Part shown: positions 1-6,624 of the stretch, in pieces
Position numbering within the stretch: the stretch's first letter is position 1
Layout: every line of letters starts with the position of its first letter
Origin: CAZGDV01 sp964524995
GTDB taxonomy: Bacteria; Chloroflexota; Dehalococcoidia; SZUA-161
NCBI GenBank assembly: GCA_964524995.1
Contig: CAZGDV010000022.1
Coordinates: 1 to 33,393 of the forward strand
Direction: 5' to 3'
DNA length: 33,393 nt
Notes under the pieces: generated by a model
Told to the model about the DNA's origin: nothing
Database searches by the model: none
What the model saw: only the letters and a program-made list of their open reading frames with translations
Position numbers and translations under genes: made by a program

Positions 1-14
1 CTGTGGCCGGTACG

Positions 15-239
15 ATGAAGAGATCGACAGGCTTCCTGGTCACGGCGGCGCTCATGGCCGTCGCGGGCATACTCATGGCAGTGGCCCTCGCCAGATACGT
101 GAACAGGCTGCCCGACGACTGGGTGGGGATCGGCCTCTTCTCAGCCGCCATGATAGGCTTCCTCATCGCCCTCGTTGGCTTCCTGGTTCGATGGCGTGAG
201 GAAAGGCGCAGGGAGGAAGAGCAACCCCCGACCGGCTAG
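15..239 (+). CDS. Small two-helix membrane protein, unknown function
   Basis: A 74-residue protein with two predicted transmembrane helices (about residues 6-26 and 38-58) separated by a short polar turn, then a strongly charged Arg/Glu tail ending in PPTG. The tail is probably cytoplasmic. I chose the ATG at 15; an in-frame GTG at 3 would add four residues, and because the window begins here a start further upstream cannot be excluded. No family is recognised. It is followed directly by a copy of the 18-bp intergenic repeat and converges on the toxin gene from the other strand. Confidence 0.55.
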   Translation: MKRSTGFLVTAALMAVAGILMAVALARYVNRLPDDWVGIGLFSAAMIGFLIALVGFLVRWREERRREEEQPPTG

Positions 240-263
240 GGCGCGTGATCCCGTTATGACACG

Positions 264-281
264 CCCAACGCCCGATGGCAG
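264..281. repeat. 18-bp dispersed repeat, copy 1
   Basis: CCCAACGCCCGATGGCAG lies between the 3' ends of the small membrane gene and the toxin gene. An identical copy is at 1034-1051 and a 16-bp copy with one mismatch at 1302-1317. Function unknown. Confidence 0.6.
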
Positions 282-282
282 A

Positions 283-633
283 TCACTCAAGCCCCAGCAC
301 AAGCTTCAAGCTTCGATCGATCGCCGTCACGTCCCTGCGCGACATCGAGCCGAGCTTGCGGGACACCATGCCTCGCTTGACCGTCCTCAGAATGCCGGTG
401 GCTACGGACGGGAAGAGCAAGCCAGCCTTCCGCCAGTCCCTGATAACGTGATCACCGAACAGCACGCGCTCCATGTTGCTGGTGACAGCCGCTATGATGA
501 TCTCGCCTCGCGCGCGGTTGTACTCCCCTGAACTGACCACTACGGCGGGACGCCGCTTCACCCCGCTCTCATCGGCGAACAGGAATCCGACGAGGACTAA
601 ATCCCCACGCTCATATCCGGTCATACGCGGCAT
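283..633 (-). CDS. PemK/MazF-family toxin (endoribonuclease)
   Basis: About 116 residues with the layout of the PemK/MazF toxin family: an N-terminal RGDLVLVGF strand, the KRRPAVVVSS segment that carries a conserved Arg-Pro in this family, and a C-terminal region of small hydrophobic strands ending in a helix (RRDVTAIDRSLKLVLGL). Family members are sequence-specific mRNA interferases held inactive by a cognate antitoxin. The start at 633 (MPRMTGYERGD) overlaps the antitoxin 3' end by 23 bp; the ATG at 624 is equally good and would leave a 14-bp overlap. Longer starts run into the antitoxin frame without an obvious ribosome site. The overlap implies translational coupling with the upstream gene. 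Cleavage specificity cannot be read from sequence. Confidence 0.85.
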   Translation of the reverse strand: MPRMTGYERGDLVLVGFLFADESGVKRRPAVVVSSGEYNRARGEIIIAAVTSNMERVLFGDHVIRDWRKAGLLFPSVATGILRTVKRGMVSRKLGSMSRRDVTAIDRSLKLVLGLE

Positions 634-892
634 CTTTCTCGTTGTCCCACAGCTCAGCAAGCACAGGATCGGTCTCCGCGGTCAGGGCGGCAGGGGCTTC
701 GGGCCCACCAAAGCCTGCAGCCGGCGCGGGGACGTTGTCGAGGTCCTGTCTGCGGAACCGGCGATGCCTTTCGCGCCCGATAAGATACGTTGGCAGCCTG
801 CCATCTTTCGTGAGCTTATACACGGTCCGCCGGGACACAGACAGGTACTCGGCAGCCTCGTCAACCGTGAACCATTCCTTCGCAATATTCAT
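611..892 (-). CDS. Excisionase/MerR-type HTH antitoxin
   Basis: A 93-residue protein. Residues about 6-53 form an excisionase-type (HTH_17) winged-helix: WFTVDEAAEYLSVSRRTVY, then KDGRLPTYLIG and a basic wing leading to RRQDLD. A Pro/Ala/Gly-rich linker follows, then a C-terminal acidic/aromatic segment, VLAELWDNEKDAAYDRI, of the kind that occupies the active site of PemK-type toxins. It precedes and overlaps the toxin gene, the usual antitoxin-first order. The ATG at 892 has a GAGG ribosome site seven bases upstream. A promoter and palindrome just upstream suggest autoregulation. A recombination directionality factor is the main alternative, but no integrase is visible and the toxin partner argues against it. 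Confidence 0.8.
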   Translation of the reverse strand: MNIAKEWFTVDEAAEYLSVSRRTVYKLTKDGRLPTYLIGRERHRRFRRQDLDNVPAPAAGFGGPEAPAALTAETDPVLAELWDNEKDAAYDRI

Positions 893-927
893 ACATCGAC
901 CTCAGCAGCACCCAGACTGTGAGACGT

Positions 928-957
928 ATTCTAGCATATAGAAGCACATATGTGCAA
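928..957 (-). promoter_or_regulatory. Promoter of the antitoxin-toxin operon
   Basis: On the minus strand, TTGCAC (957-952) and TAGAAT (933-928) are separated by 18 bp, and the -10 box has the extended TG motif (TGCTAGAAT). Transcription would begin near 921, about 30 bp before the antitoxin ATG. Confidence 0.6.
944..955. promoter_or_regulatory. Palindromic operator candidate (GCACATATGTGC)
   Basis: A perfect 12-bp palindrome overlaps the -35 box and the start of the spacer of the antitoxin-toxin promoter. A dimeric HTH antitoxin bound here would block RNA polymerase, the usual autoregulation in toxin-antitoxin operons. The link to this antitoxin is inferred from position. Confidence 0.55.
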
Positions 958-968
958 TACGTCGCCAA

Positions 969-999
969 GTAGGGGCGCATGGCCATGCGCCCCCCCTAC
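969..999. repeat. Imperfect palindrome, GTAGGGGC family
   Basis: The arm GTAGGGGCGCATGG pairs with CCATGCG...CCCCTAC; the right arm carries three extra C residues. It shares its outer GTAGGGGC/CCCCTAC ends with the palindrome at 1089-1116, so the two look like members of one short intergenic repeat family. Confidence 0.6.
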
Positions 1000-1033
1000 C
1001 CCGAACCCCCGCCAGCCAACGTAGTTATTCCCA

Positions 1034-1051
1034 CCCAACGCCCGATGGCAG
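1034..1051. repeat. 18-bp dispersed repeat, copy 2
   Basis: Identical to 264-281 (CCCAACGCCCGATGGCAG) and lying between two palindromes in the gene-free region upstream of tRNA-Gln. Confidence 0.6.
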
Positions 1052-1088
1052 GCAGCCGCGAATGGTTGACGTTGGTACAAGGACAACT

Positions 1089-1116
1089 GTAGGGGCACAG
1101 GATCCTGTGCCCCTAC
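1089..1116. repeat. Perfect 28-bp palindrome
   Basis: The arm GTAGGGGCACAGGA is followed at once by its exact reverse complement TCCTGTGCCCCTAC, centred on a GGATCC hexamer. It could form a cruciform or, in RNA, a long hairpin. No T-tract follows, so it is not an intrinsic terminator. It resembles REP-type palindromes; no transposase is present. Confidence 0.75.
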
Positions 1117-1220
1117 GATAATTCTCCCTCCGCGCCGAATCCCTGCCAACCAGCGTTCTTCTTCTCTCCCTCCCACCCACATGCGTCTCGGGGGCTTCGC
1201 ACCTCGCATACCACAGACAC

Positions 1221-1244
1221 GGCAGGGAGCGGATGCTCCCTGCC
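1221..1244. repeat. Inverted repeat, 10-bp arms
   Basis: GGCAGGGAGC and GCTCCCTGCC flank a GGAT loop. A smaller inverted repeat (CGGGAG, loop CAGCG, CTCCCG) follows at 1265-1281. Neither has a T-tract, and both lie in the roughly 370-bp gene-free stretch before tRNA-Gln. Confidence 0.6.
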
Positions 1245-1301
1245 TACCCATATTCACGAGGGATCGGGAGCAGCGCTCCCGTGGGCGGGTGGGTGGGACT
1301 A

Positions 1302-1317
1302 CCTAACGCCCGATGGC
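1302..1317. repeat. Dispersed repeat, copy 3 (one mismatch)
   Basis: CCTAACGCCCGATGGC differs by one base from the shared core of the copies at 264 and 1034. It lies about 30 bp upstream of the tRNA-Gln promoter. Confidence 0.5.
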
Positions 1318-1345
1318 GAGCCCATTCCAGCAGCTACCCTCCCTT

Positions 1346-1374
1346 TTGTCTACCCAAGCCGCCGGTGCTATAAT
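1346..1374 (+). promoter_or_regulatory. tRNA-Gln promoter
   Basis: A -35 box TTGTCT (1346-1351), a 17-bp spacer and a perfect TATAAT (1369-1374) with TG one base upstream. Predicted transcription start near 1381, 18 bases before the mature tRNA 5' end. Confidence 0.75.
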
Positions 1375-1398
1375 TGCCTCAGTTCCCGCCGGGAGCTC

Positions 1399-1472
1399 TG
1401 CCGGGTGGTGTAGTGGTAGCACAACGGCCTTTGGAGCCGCAAGCTCGGGTTCGAATCCCGGCCCGGCAGCCA
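1399..1472 (+). tRNA. tRNA-Gln (anticodon TTG)
   Basis: A full cloverleaf can be drawn. The acceptor TGCCGGG (1399-1405) pairs with CCCGGCA (1462-1468), followed by discriminator G and an encoded CCA. The D-arm uses GTG/CAC around an AGTGGTA loop. The anticodon stem CGGC/GCCG holds loop CTTTGGA, giving anticodon TTG (1431-1433). The T-arm TCGGG/CCCGG surrounds TTCGAAT. The base pair at the outer end of the anticodon stem is an A-C mismatch. The gene has its own promoter and ends 44 bp before the next coding sequence, so read-through into that gene is possible. Confidence 0.95.
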
Positions 1473-1516
1473 TTCGCAATACGCCTTGCCGCCTGACTAC
1501 CGCAGGGGGTCGCACC

Positions 1517-2794
1517 ATGAGCCATATACACGATGACCAGCCATACCACCGGCTGCAGAAGCGCCTGGACAAGAACATTACGGGGGCACCGTATTCCCCC
1601 GTATTCATCGAGATACTGAAGCTGATGTTCACGCCCGAGGAGGCGGAGTTCGTGAGGAACATCCCCAGCCGCCCCACACGGTTGGATGACCTCGCGGTCA
1701 GGCTCGGGGTGCCAGCCGAGAAGCTGGGCGACCAGCTTGGTGAGATGGCCCGGCGCGGCGTGATGCTGGACATCGACATCAAGGGAAGACGCTATTTCGC
1801 ATTGCCGCCGGTGGTGATCGGGTTGTTCGAGTACTCCTTCATGCGGATCGACGGGGACAGGCCGGTGGGCGAACTCGCGCGCCTGTTCGAGCAGTACATG
1901 GCCGAGGACGACAAATTCGTCCGGGCCGTCTATCAGAAGGAAACGCAGATCGGGCGCTCCTTCGTGCGCGAAGAGGCCTTGCCGCAAGACGACCACATCG
2001 AGATTCTCGACTGGGAGCGGGCCAGCCATATCGTACAGTCAGCTTCCGTCGCGGCGGTATCGCTGTGTGCTTGTCGCAACAAGGCGGAGTTGCTCGGCCA
2101 TCCTTGCGACGCGCCGCGTCGCACCTGCCTCTCACTGAACGGAGGGGCACTGCCTATCATCAAGGCCGGGCTGGGGGAAGCGATCTCGACCGACGAGGCA
2201 ATGCGCATCCTGCAGGAGGCCAAGGAGGCGGGGCTGTGCCAGTCGGGTGACAATGTCCAGCGCAATGTAACGTTCATATGTAACTGCTGTGGCTGCTGCT
2301 GCGAGATGGTGCGGGCGATGAAGACCTTCGACCTGGCGAAGGCCATCGTCTCGTCCAACTGGATAATGCAGGTAGACTTGACCAATTGCAGGGGCTGCGG
2401 CAAGTGCGCGAAGGCATGCCCGCTTGGTGCAATCGAGATCAAGGAGGAAGGCGAGGGCAAGGAGAAGAAACGCTGGGCCGTAGTGGACGAGTCGCTCTGC
2501 ATGGGGTGCGGTGTCTGCTACTCGGTCTGCAAGTTCGGCGGAGTGACAATGCAGCCCCGACCTCAGCGCGTCTTCACGCCTGAGAACACGTTCGATCGGA
2601 TTGCGCACATGGCGATCGAACGCGGCAAGCTGGCAAATATCCTCTTCGAGAACCCCGAGAAGCTCAGCCACCGGGCGCTGGGGCGGATCATCGGCGTGCT
2701 GGAGAAGACCCCACCGTTCAAGGCCGCCATGGCCATCGAACCGCTCCAGTCAGCCTTTCTCAAGAGAACAGTCAAGTTCGCGAAGGGCAAGTGA
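1517..2794 (+). CDS. Winged-helix / multi 4Fe-4S protein, unknown function
   Basis: A 425-residue cytoplasmic protein. Residues about 35-95 look like a winged helix (LDDLAVRLGVPAEKLGDQL, then a hydrophobic wing ending GRRYFALPP). A first cysteine set (C184, C186, C197, C204) and a dense CNCCGCCC block (C255-C262) follow. The C-terminal half is a two-cluster ferredoxin domain, C291xxC294xxC297xxxC301 and C328xxC331xxC334xxxC338, the last Cys followed by Lys instead of the usual Pro. The ATG at 1517 follows a GGGGGT ribosome site; upstream in-frame codons would run through the tRNA. Related proteins occur in anaerobes with ferredoxin-based metabolism, but their reaction is not established. An electron carrier, or a redox or methyl-transfer accessory protein, is possible. 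Confidence 0.75.
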   Translation: MSHIHDDQPYHRLQKRLDKNITGAPYSPVFIEILKLMFTPEEAEFVRNIPSRPTRLDDLAVRLGVPAEKLGDQLGEMARRGVMLDIDIKGRRYFALPPVVIGLFEYSFMRIDGDRPVGELARLFEQYMAEDDKFVRAVYQKETQIGRSFVREEALPQDDHIEILDWERASHIVQSASVAAVSLCACRNKAELLGHPCDAPRRTCLSLNGGALPIIKAGLGEAISTDEAMRILQEAKEAGLCQSGDNVQRNVTFICNCCGCCCEMVRAMKTFDLAKAIVSSNWIMQVDLTNCRGCGKCAKACPLGAIEIKEEGEGKEKKRWAVVDESLCMGCGVCYSVCKFGGVTMQPRPQRVFTPENTFDRIAHMAIERGKLANILFENPEKLSHRALGRIIGVLEKTPPFKAAMAIEPLQSAFLKRTVKFAKGK

Positions 2795-2809
2795 GTCTTC
2801 GCGGGGGGC

Positions 2810-2838
2810 TTCAGTTCGCCGACCGCTTCTGGTATCAT
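2810..2838 (+). promoter_or_regulatory. Possible promoter for the two small membrane genes
   Basis: An extended -10, TGGTATCAT (TATCAT at 2833-2838), with a poor -35 (TTCAGT at 2810-2815) 17 bp upstream. Transcription would start near 2845, downstream of any GTG at 2791, which supports the later start used for the next gene. Confidence 0.3.
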
Positions 2839-2898
2839 ACTCAGCACAGCCTGAACGCGGCCCCTAACGTGATCGACGACTATGCGGGAGACTCAGGA

Positions 2899-3066
2899 TT
2901 GAGACTGCAGATTCCAGAGATCGGCGAGGTTTCGGTGACCTCCTGGGATCTCGTGAGAGGATTGTGGTTCCTGATCACTCGCGTGGCCATATTGGGAACC
3001 TGTGTAGGAATTCCGCTGGGGCTTGCCTGGCTGATTGGTTGGCTCAGCAGTTCCTCGGTGCAATAG
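2899..3066 (+). CDS. Small single-pass membrane protein, unknown function
   Basis: A 55-residue protein from a TTG at 2899 that is preceded by GGGAG at 2886-2890 with eight bases between. The N-terminus is short and polar (RLQIPEIGEVSVTSWD), followed by a long hydrophobic span (about residues 19-48) rich in Gly, Leu and Trp that could cross the membrane once or form a hairpin, and a Ser-rich end. A GTG at 2791, overlapping the previous stop, would give 91 residues but has no good ribosome site. No family recognised. The next small membrane gene follows after 52 bp and the two may be co-expressed. Confidence 0.45.
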   Translation: MRLQIPEIGEVSVTSWDLVRGLWFLITRVAILGTCVGIPLGLAWLIGWLSSSSVQ

Positions 3067-3118
3067 AGAGGGCGGCCGCCTGGGCCTTCAGATCGCATTC
3101 GGAAGACGGGGGGATTAA

Positions 3119-3265
3119 ATGAGGCAGTTCATTGAGGACTTCATCGAGGCGCTATTCGCTTGCGTCCAGTTGGGCCTGGCAGTGCCCGTGCTACTCATCG
3201 CTCTGTTCGGCCCATCGATCGGGATACTGATCCTGATACTCTGGGCAGCCGGCGTGCTTTGGTGA
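3119..3265 (+). CDS. 48-aa membrane microprotein
   Basis: ATG at 3119 follows a run of seven G residues (a usable GGGGG ribosome site) with five bases between. The product has a short acidic amphipathic N-terminus (MRQFIEDFIEALFA) and then a continuous hydrophobic stretch of about 30 residues with Pro and Gly breaks, ending GVLW. It is probably a membrane microprotein of one or two short helices. It lies directly after another small hydrophobic protein, and the next gene (minus strand) converges on it 49 bp downstream. No family recognised; evidence is limited to ribosome site, hydrophobicity and context. Confidence 0.45.
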   Translation: MRQFIEDFIEALFACVQLGLAVPVLLIALFGPSIGILILILWAAGVLW

Positions 3266-3314
3266 AGACTCGCCACACCAGCTAAACCCTCGCCCCCAGC
3301 CAGAACTGTCCGCC

Positions 3315-3914
3315 CTAGACCTCCGCATCCGCGGAGACCCTCGATGGCTCATCCCAGCTGAACCGAAGCAGGTCACGCGCAATCTTCTCCAGGCTTCGCG
3401 CCAGCTTCTCCTCTGAGAACCCGCCCAACGCCAGGAAATAGCCAACAGCGCACGTGTCGACGTAGCCATCGGCCTGCCAGTAGTAGTAGCCCGAACCCAC
3501 GGGGTTCTCCTTCGGCCCCAGTCTGGTGCCTTGGGCGTTCTTTTCACTTATCATCCAGGATCCTTCGGGATCGAGGAACTGCAGCCAGATGCCACGAACC
3601 GCGAGAGGCCTCTCCGGGTCCCTGACCCAAGGCCAGACGCGCACCCTGACCCCACCGAATTTCGTCTGCATGCTCCACCCGAAGTTCTCCTTGCCCCACT
3701 CCTTGGGACGATGCTTGTCGATCTTCCCATCGACACTCCGAGCGAATTCGATGCACACCTTTCGCACCGTCGGGGCCAGTTCCTTGACCTGCCTCTGGCG
3801 TTCCTTCCTCTGCTCGCGGATGCGCTTCCTTTCCGTCGCCAGCCGCTCGTGCTCACCGGCCTCCTGCTTCTCAGCTAACTCCCTGATCTTGCGGAAACGC
3901 TCCTGCCAGGTCAA
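3315..3914 (-). CDS. Unknown protein with N-terminal coiled coil
   Basis: From the TTG at 3914 the product is 199 residues. Residues about 5-50 are a highly charged helix (Glu/Lys/Arg rich, such as EKQEAGEHERLATERKRIRE) likely to form a coiled coil. The rest is mixed alpha/beta with several Trp residues and a Gly/Tyr-rich VGSGYYYWQADG segment. AAAAGGGGG lies just upstream of the tandem TTG codons at 3917 and 3914, which is why I prefer this over the ATG at 4004; the extra 30 residues from 4004 look non-coding. There is no signal peptide or membrane segment. I do not recognise the family and assign no function. Confidence 0.6.
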   Translation of the reverse strand: MTWQERFRKIRELAEKQEAGEHERLATERKRIREQRKERQRQVKELAPTVRKVCIEFARSVDGKIDKHRPKEWGKENFGWSMQTKFGGVRVRVWPWVRDPERPLAVRGIWLQFLDPEGSWMISEKNAQGTRLGPKENPVGSGYYYWQADGYVDTCAVGYFLALGGFSEEKLARSLEKIARDLLRFSWDEPSRVSADAEV

Positions 3915-4014
3915 CAAGGCCCCCTTTTCGCAGCATAGAATAGCACCACTCCAAGAACATTGGCAAGGCATACCGGGCGATTCGATAGGTAAGCGTAGGA
4001 TCATAAAATATTGC

Positions 4015-4574
4015 TAGGGTTAGTACATGTTGGTATTCGTCGGATACGGCGAACTGAACGGACATGGCGCGTCCCTGCGCGCCGGAGCCAACCACCCACC
4101 CTCGCGACCGAGTAGGAGTAAAGTTTCCCGCCAATCAGTACCTAAATGGGATTGCCTGCCAAGATGCGCAAGGCGAGAATCGAAGTAGGAGACCCATTCC
4201 ATACCACCCTTCTTGAGATAACACCAGAGGCCCAGGATATGCGGAAGCCACGTAGTTGCAGTAAGAACGTTCAGTTTTGCGAGCAGTGTCCCGAATGGGA
4301 GCCGATTCCCTTTCATGACAATGGGGGCCTGTGCGTTGCCGATAACGCAGTCCGGGATGCAGACTCGGGCCCGACCACAGATGATACCGGCCTCTGTAAT
4401 ACGGGAGCCAGGCGTCGGAGACGGAGCGGAGTCCGTCGACGCAAATCTGTCCAAAGTACGACGCCGACCGGTACTTAGTGGGGATTGCCTCTGCCGCGTG
4501 GCCACGGCAGGATAAAGCTAAGAGATAAGAACGGGCATGGCCCCAGTGGCCGCCCACAGCATTCGGAGGAGGAA
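4015..4574. other. Gene-free stretch with a split direct repeat
   Basis: About 560 bp with no convincing gene. Open frames exist on both strands but lack ribosome sites, recognisable domains and normal codon use. Two related segments bracket about 335 bp: GTACCTAAATGGGATTGCCT near 4139 and GTACTTAGTGGGGATTGCCT near 4472. A short inverted repeat (TGCCG...CGGCA around GTGGCCAC) lies near 4493-4510, just before the next small gene. The interior could be a decayed gene, an unrecognised RNA or the remnant of a small insertion. Confidence 0.35.
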
Positions 4575-4703
4575 ATGCCCCAGCTAATAGCCACCATATC
4601 GTTCGCTCTATCGATGGGTGTGTTGCTCGTCTTCTTGGGGATCTTCCTCGACTACCTGCACGAAAGACGGGACGCCCACAGGAAGCATCAGGCGAATTCC
4701 TAG
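4575..4703 (+). CDS. 42-aa single-pass membrane microprotein
   Basis: ATG at 4575 follows an excellent ribosome site, GGAGGAGGAA. The product has one transmembrane helix (about residues 4-26, ending GIFLDYLHE) and a basic, His-rich cytoplasmic tail (RRDAHRKHQANS). Its last four bases overlap the 3' end of the rhomboid protease gene on the opposite strand. Single-span proteins with charged tails are often regulators or subunits of larger membrane complexes, but nothing here identifies a partner. A longer frame upstream has no better start. Confidence 0.6.
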   Translation: MPQLIATISFALSMGVLLVFLGIFLDYLHERRDAHRKHQANS

Positions 4704-5485
4704 AGTCGTCTTCCGCGCCAGTATTTGACCTCGGGCTGCTCCCCTCCCCCACCGTGGAAAGTCCCGCCTGGACCCCGTGGCCAGATCTTCTGCTTCGTCG
4801 CCACCTTGTACAGAACGGCAACCACCACCCCCAGCAGGAACCCGCCTACGTGTGCCCAGTAGGCAACACCGCCCTCGGTAGAAGGGAGAAGCGCCCCGAC
4901 CCCCTGGAAGAACTGAAAGACGAACCAGAACAGAAGCAGTGCAAGAGCTGGTATCCTTACGAAGAAGAACAGAACAAGGGTAGTCACACGGCTGTACGGG
5001 TAGAGCAGCATGTACGCCCCCAGCACCCCCGCGATCGCGCCGCTCGCACCAATGATCGGCACCACAGAGTCCATGTCGGTAGCGACCTGCAGCCACACCG
5101 CGACGAAGCCAGCCGCCAGGTAGAAAAGCAGATAGCGCAAGTGGCCGAACCTGTCCTCTATGTTATCCCCGAACACCCATAGGAACAGCATGTTGAAGAA
5201 GAAGTGCCAGAACCCACCATGTATGAACATCGATGTGAAGATGCTCAGCCAGTCGCTCAACGGAGTCCTCAGGTCCAGGAGGCCCAGGTCGGTATTCTCT
5301 ACACCAAGACTGATGCCCTGCGTCAGCTCGATCGGTATCACGCCGTACTTATAGATGAACACAGTCTCATCCAAGTGCCCCATTATCCATTGATATACGA
5401 AGACAACAGCGCAGACGACAATGATCGATATGTTCACATAGGGTCGCGTTTTTCTTCTGAGCTCGCTGTCGGATATCGGGATCAT
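4700..5485 (-). CDS. Rhomboid-family intramembrane serine protease
   Basis: A 261-residue polytopic membrane protein that should cleave transmembrane helices within the lipid bilayer. The rhomboid catalytic features are in place: the GASGA motif with nucleophile Ser148, the catalytic His212 in YWAHVGGFLLG, and the HFFFNMLFLWVFG segment (H94, N98) that supplies conserved oxyanion-side residues. At least six hydrophobic helices are visible, beginning at residues 18-36. Residues 229-261 form a Gly-rich basic cytoplasmic tail. The start is the ATG at 5485. A long loop between helix 1 and the catalytic core (about residues 37-75) matches the bacterial form with an extended first loop. Natural substrates are unknown; the divergent lipoprotein gene has no clear link. 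Confidence 0.93.
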   Translation of the reverse strand: MIPISDSELRRKTRPYVNISIIVVCAVVFVYQWIMGHLDETVFIYKYGVIPIELTQGISLGVENTDLGLLDLRTPLSDWLSIFTSMFIHGGFWHFFFNMLFLWVFGDNIEDRFGHLRYLLFYLAAGFVAVWLQVATDMDSVVPIIGASGAIAGVLGAYMLLYPYSRVTTLVLFFFVRIPALALLLFWFVFQFFQGVGALLPSTEGGVAYWAHVGGFLLGVVVAVLYKVATKQKIWPRGPGGTFHGGGGEQPEVKYWRGRRL

Positions 5486-5588
5486 GATACGGCGCTCGCC
5501 GGAGAGTCCGCCGCACGCACGTGGGTGCCGCGCCGTCCAATTCTAGCACCGAGGCATTCGTGCGGCAACAGACGTCCGCCGCTCAGGG

Positions 5589-5617
5589 TTGCATCGGAGC
5601 CGCCAAAGGCAGATAAT
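5589..5617 (+). promoter_or_regulatory. Promoter of the lipoprotein gene
   Basis: TTGCAT (5589-5594), a 17-bp spacer and GATAAT (5612-5617). A short inverted repeat, TGTGCT-ATCA-AGCACA (5620-5635), sits at the expected transcription start and could be an operator or a 5'-end hairpin. Confidence 0.5.
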
Positions 5618-5676
5618 GCTGTGCTATCAAGCACAAGCGTCCTGTCTACAATACATCTCCTGCAGGAGGTAGAGCC

Positions 5677-6624
5677 ATGAGGGGAGCACGTCTCGTACTG
5701 ATATCACTGCTGATTCTGTCGATCACCGTGCTTGCGGTCGCCTGCGGGTCAGAGGAGACTACGCCCACTCCTACCCAGGAACCCACCCTGGAGCCGACAC
5801 CCACTGGAACGGCCCAGCCCACAACGCCAAGTCCTACGCCACAGCCTACGGCGCAACCGGACATGGCGCTCGCGCTCGAGGCCCTCAAGGACCTGCCCCT
5901 GGAATGGCAGGAGACCAGATACGTCGGCATCGAGACGACAAGGCAAACCCCGGACCTCAGTAGTGACTTCGCAGCCTACGAGACCGGTGTGCGGGCCGGA
6001 CTGGCTGCCCTCGGAATGGACATAGATGATGTCTCATGGCTGGGCTTCTCAGCCGGTCGCGCAACGGTGTACGGAGGCGAATTCGATGTCGCCAACATGG
6101 GCACGGCTTTGGCTGACGACGGCTATCAAGAGGACACGTACCTGGGCGCGACGATCTGGCAGCACCCGGAAGACGGGAACGTAGTCGCCATCCTGGGAAC
6201 GACGAGGGTCGTGCTTGCCCATAACCTGGACGAAGCGAAGCTCTGCGTGAGCGTGATGACAGACTGGGCCGAGTCTCTGCTCGATGACGGAAACATCGAG
6301 GACGCGGTCTTGAAAATGCCCAGCAAGCCTTTACGGATAGACCTCATCCAGGGTGGTTACAGTGGGCTCATCGTGTCATGTACCGGCGTCTCGTATCTGG
6401 GTGGCGGAACCCTCGCGATGCAGACCGCGGCCAAGTTCCTTGACAAGGCCGCTGCCGCCAAGGGGCTCACTTACATTGAGGACTCATTTGATGGCTGGGT
6501 CCGGAGCTGGAGCATCGAGGATGCCGAGGTGGTACAGATACAGCGTTTCGTCCGGTTGACGGGGACCGCTGAGATCAGCAATGTCGATAGACCGCTTGGA
6601 TACTGGACCCATTGGCTGCAATAG
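5677..6624 (+). CDS. Secreted lipoprotein, unknown function
   Basis: A 315-residue protein with a lipoprotein signal peptide: MRGAR, a hydrophobic core, and a lipobox LAVAC with Cys23 as the acylated residue. A Thr/Pro/Glu-rich linker follows (about residues 28-60, repeated TPTP and EPT units) that would hold the folded part off the membrane. The mature domain (about 65-315) is mixed alpha/beta with no family I recognise; it has a DMALALEALKDLP helix near the start and a Gly-rich SYLGGGTLAMQ segment late. The ATG at 5677 has a strong GGAGG ribosome site. It is transcribed divergently from the rhomboid protease gene. Substrate binding or a cell-surface role is possible but not supported by any motif. 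Confidence 0.75.
   Translation: MRGARLVLISLLILSITVLAVACGSEETTPTPTQEPTLEPTPTGTAQPTTPSPTPQPTAQPDMALALEALKDLPLEWQETRYVGIETTRQTPDLSSDFAAYETGVRAGLAALGMDIDDVSWLGFSAGRATVYGGEFDVANMGTALADDGYQEDTYLGATIWQHPEDGNVVAILGTTRVVLAHNLDEAKLCVSVMTDWAESLLDDGNIEDAVLKMPSKPLRIDLIQGGYSGLIVSCTGVSYLGGGTLAMQTAAKFLDKAAAAKGLTYIEDSFDGWVRSWSIEDAEVVQIQRFVRLTGTAEISNVDRPLGYWTHWLQ

Noticed and set aside
611..892. Phage excisionase
   Set aside because: No integrase or attachment site is seen, and the overlapping PemK toxin plus the C-terminal toxin-binding segment fit an antitoxin better.
1089..1116. Intrinsic terminator
   Set aside because: The palindrome has no T-tract on either side and no gene ends close before it.
1313..1516. 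N-terminal extension of the 4Fe-4S protein
   Set aside because: It runs through the tRNA-Gln gene; the ATG at 1517 has a ribosome site and starts a sensible protein.
4135..4821. Minus-strand frame spanning the gene-free region and the rhomboid 3' end
   Set aside because: It overlaps real genes, lacks a ribosome site and family resemblance, and has poor codon use.
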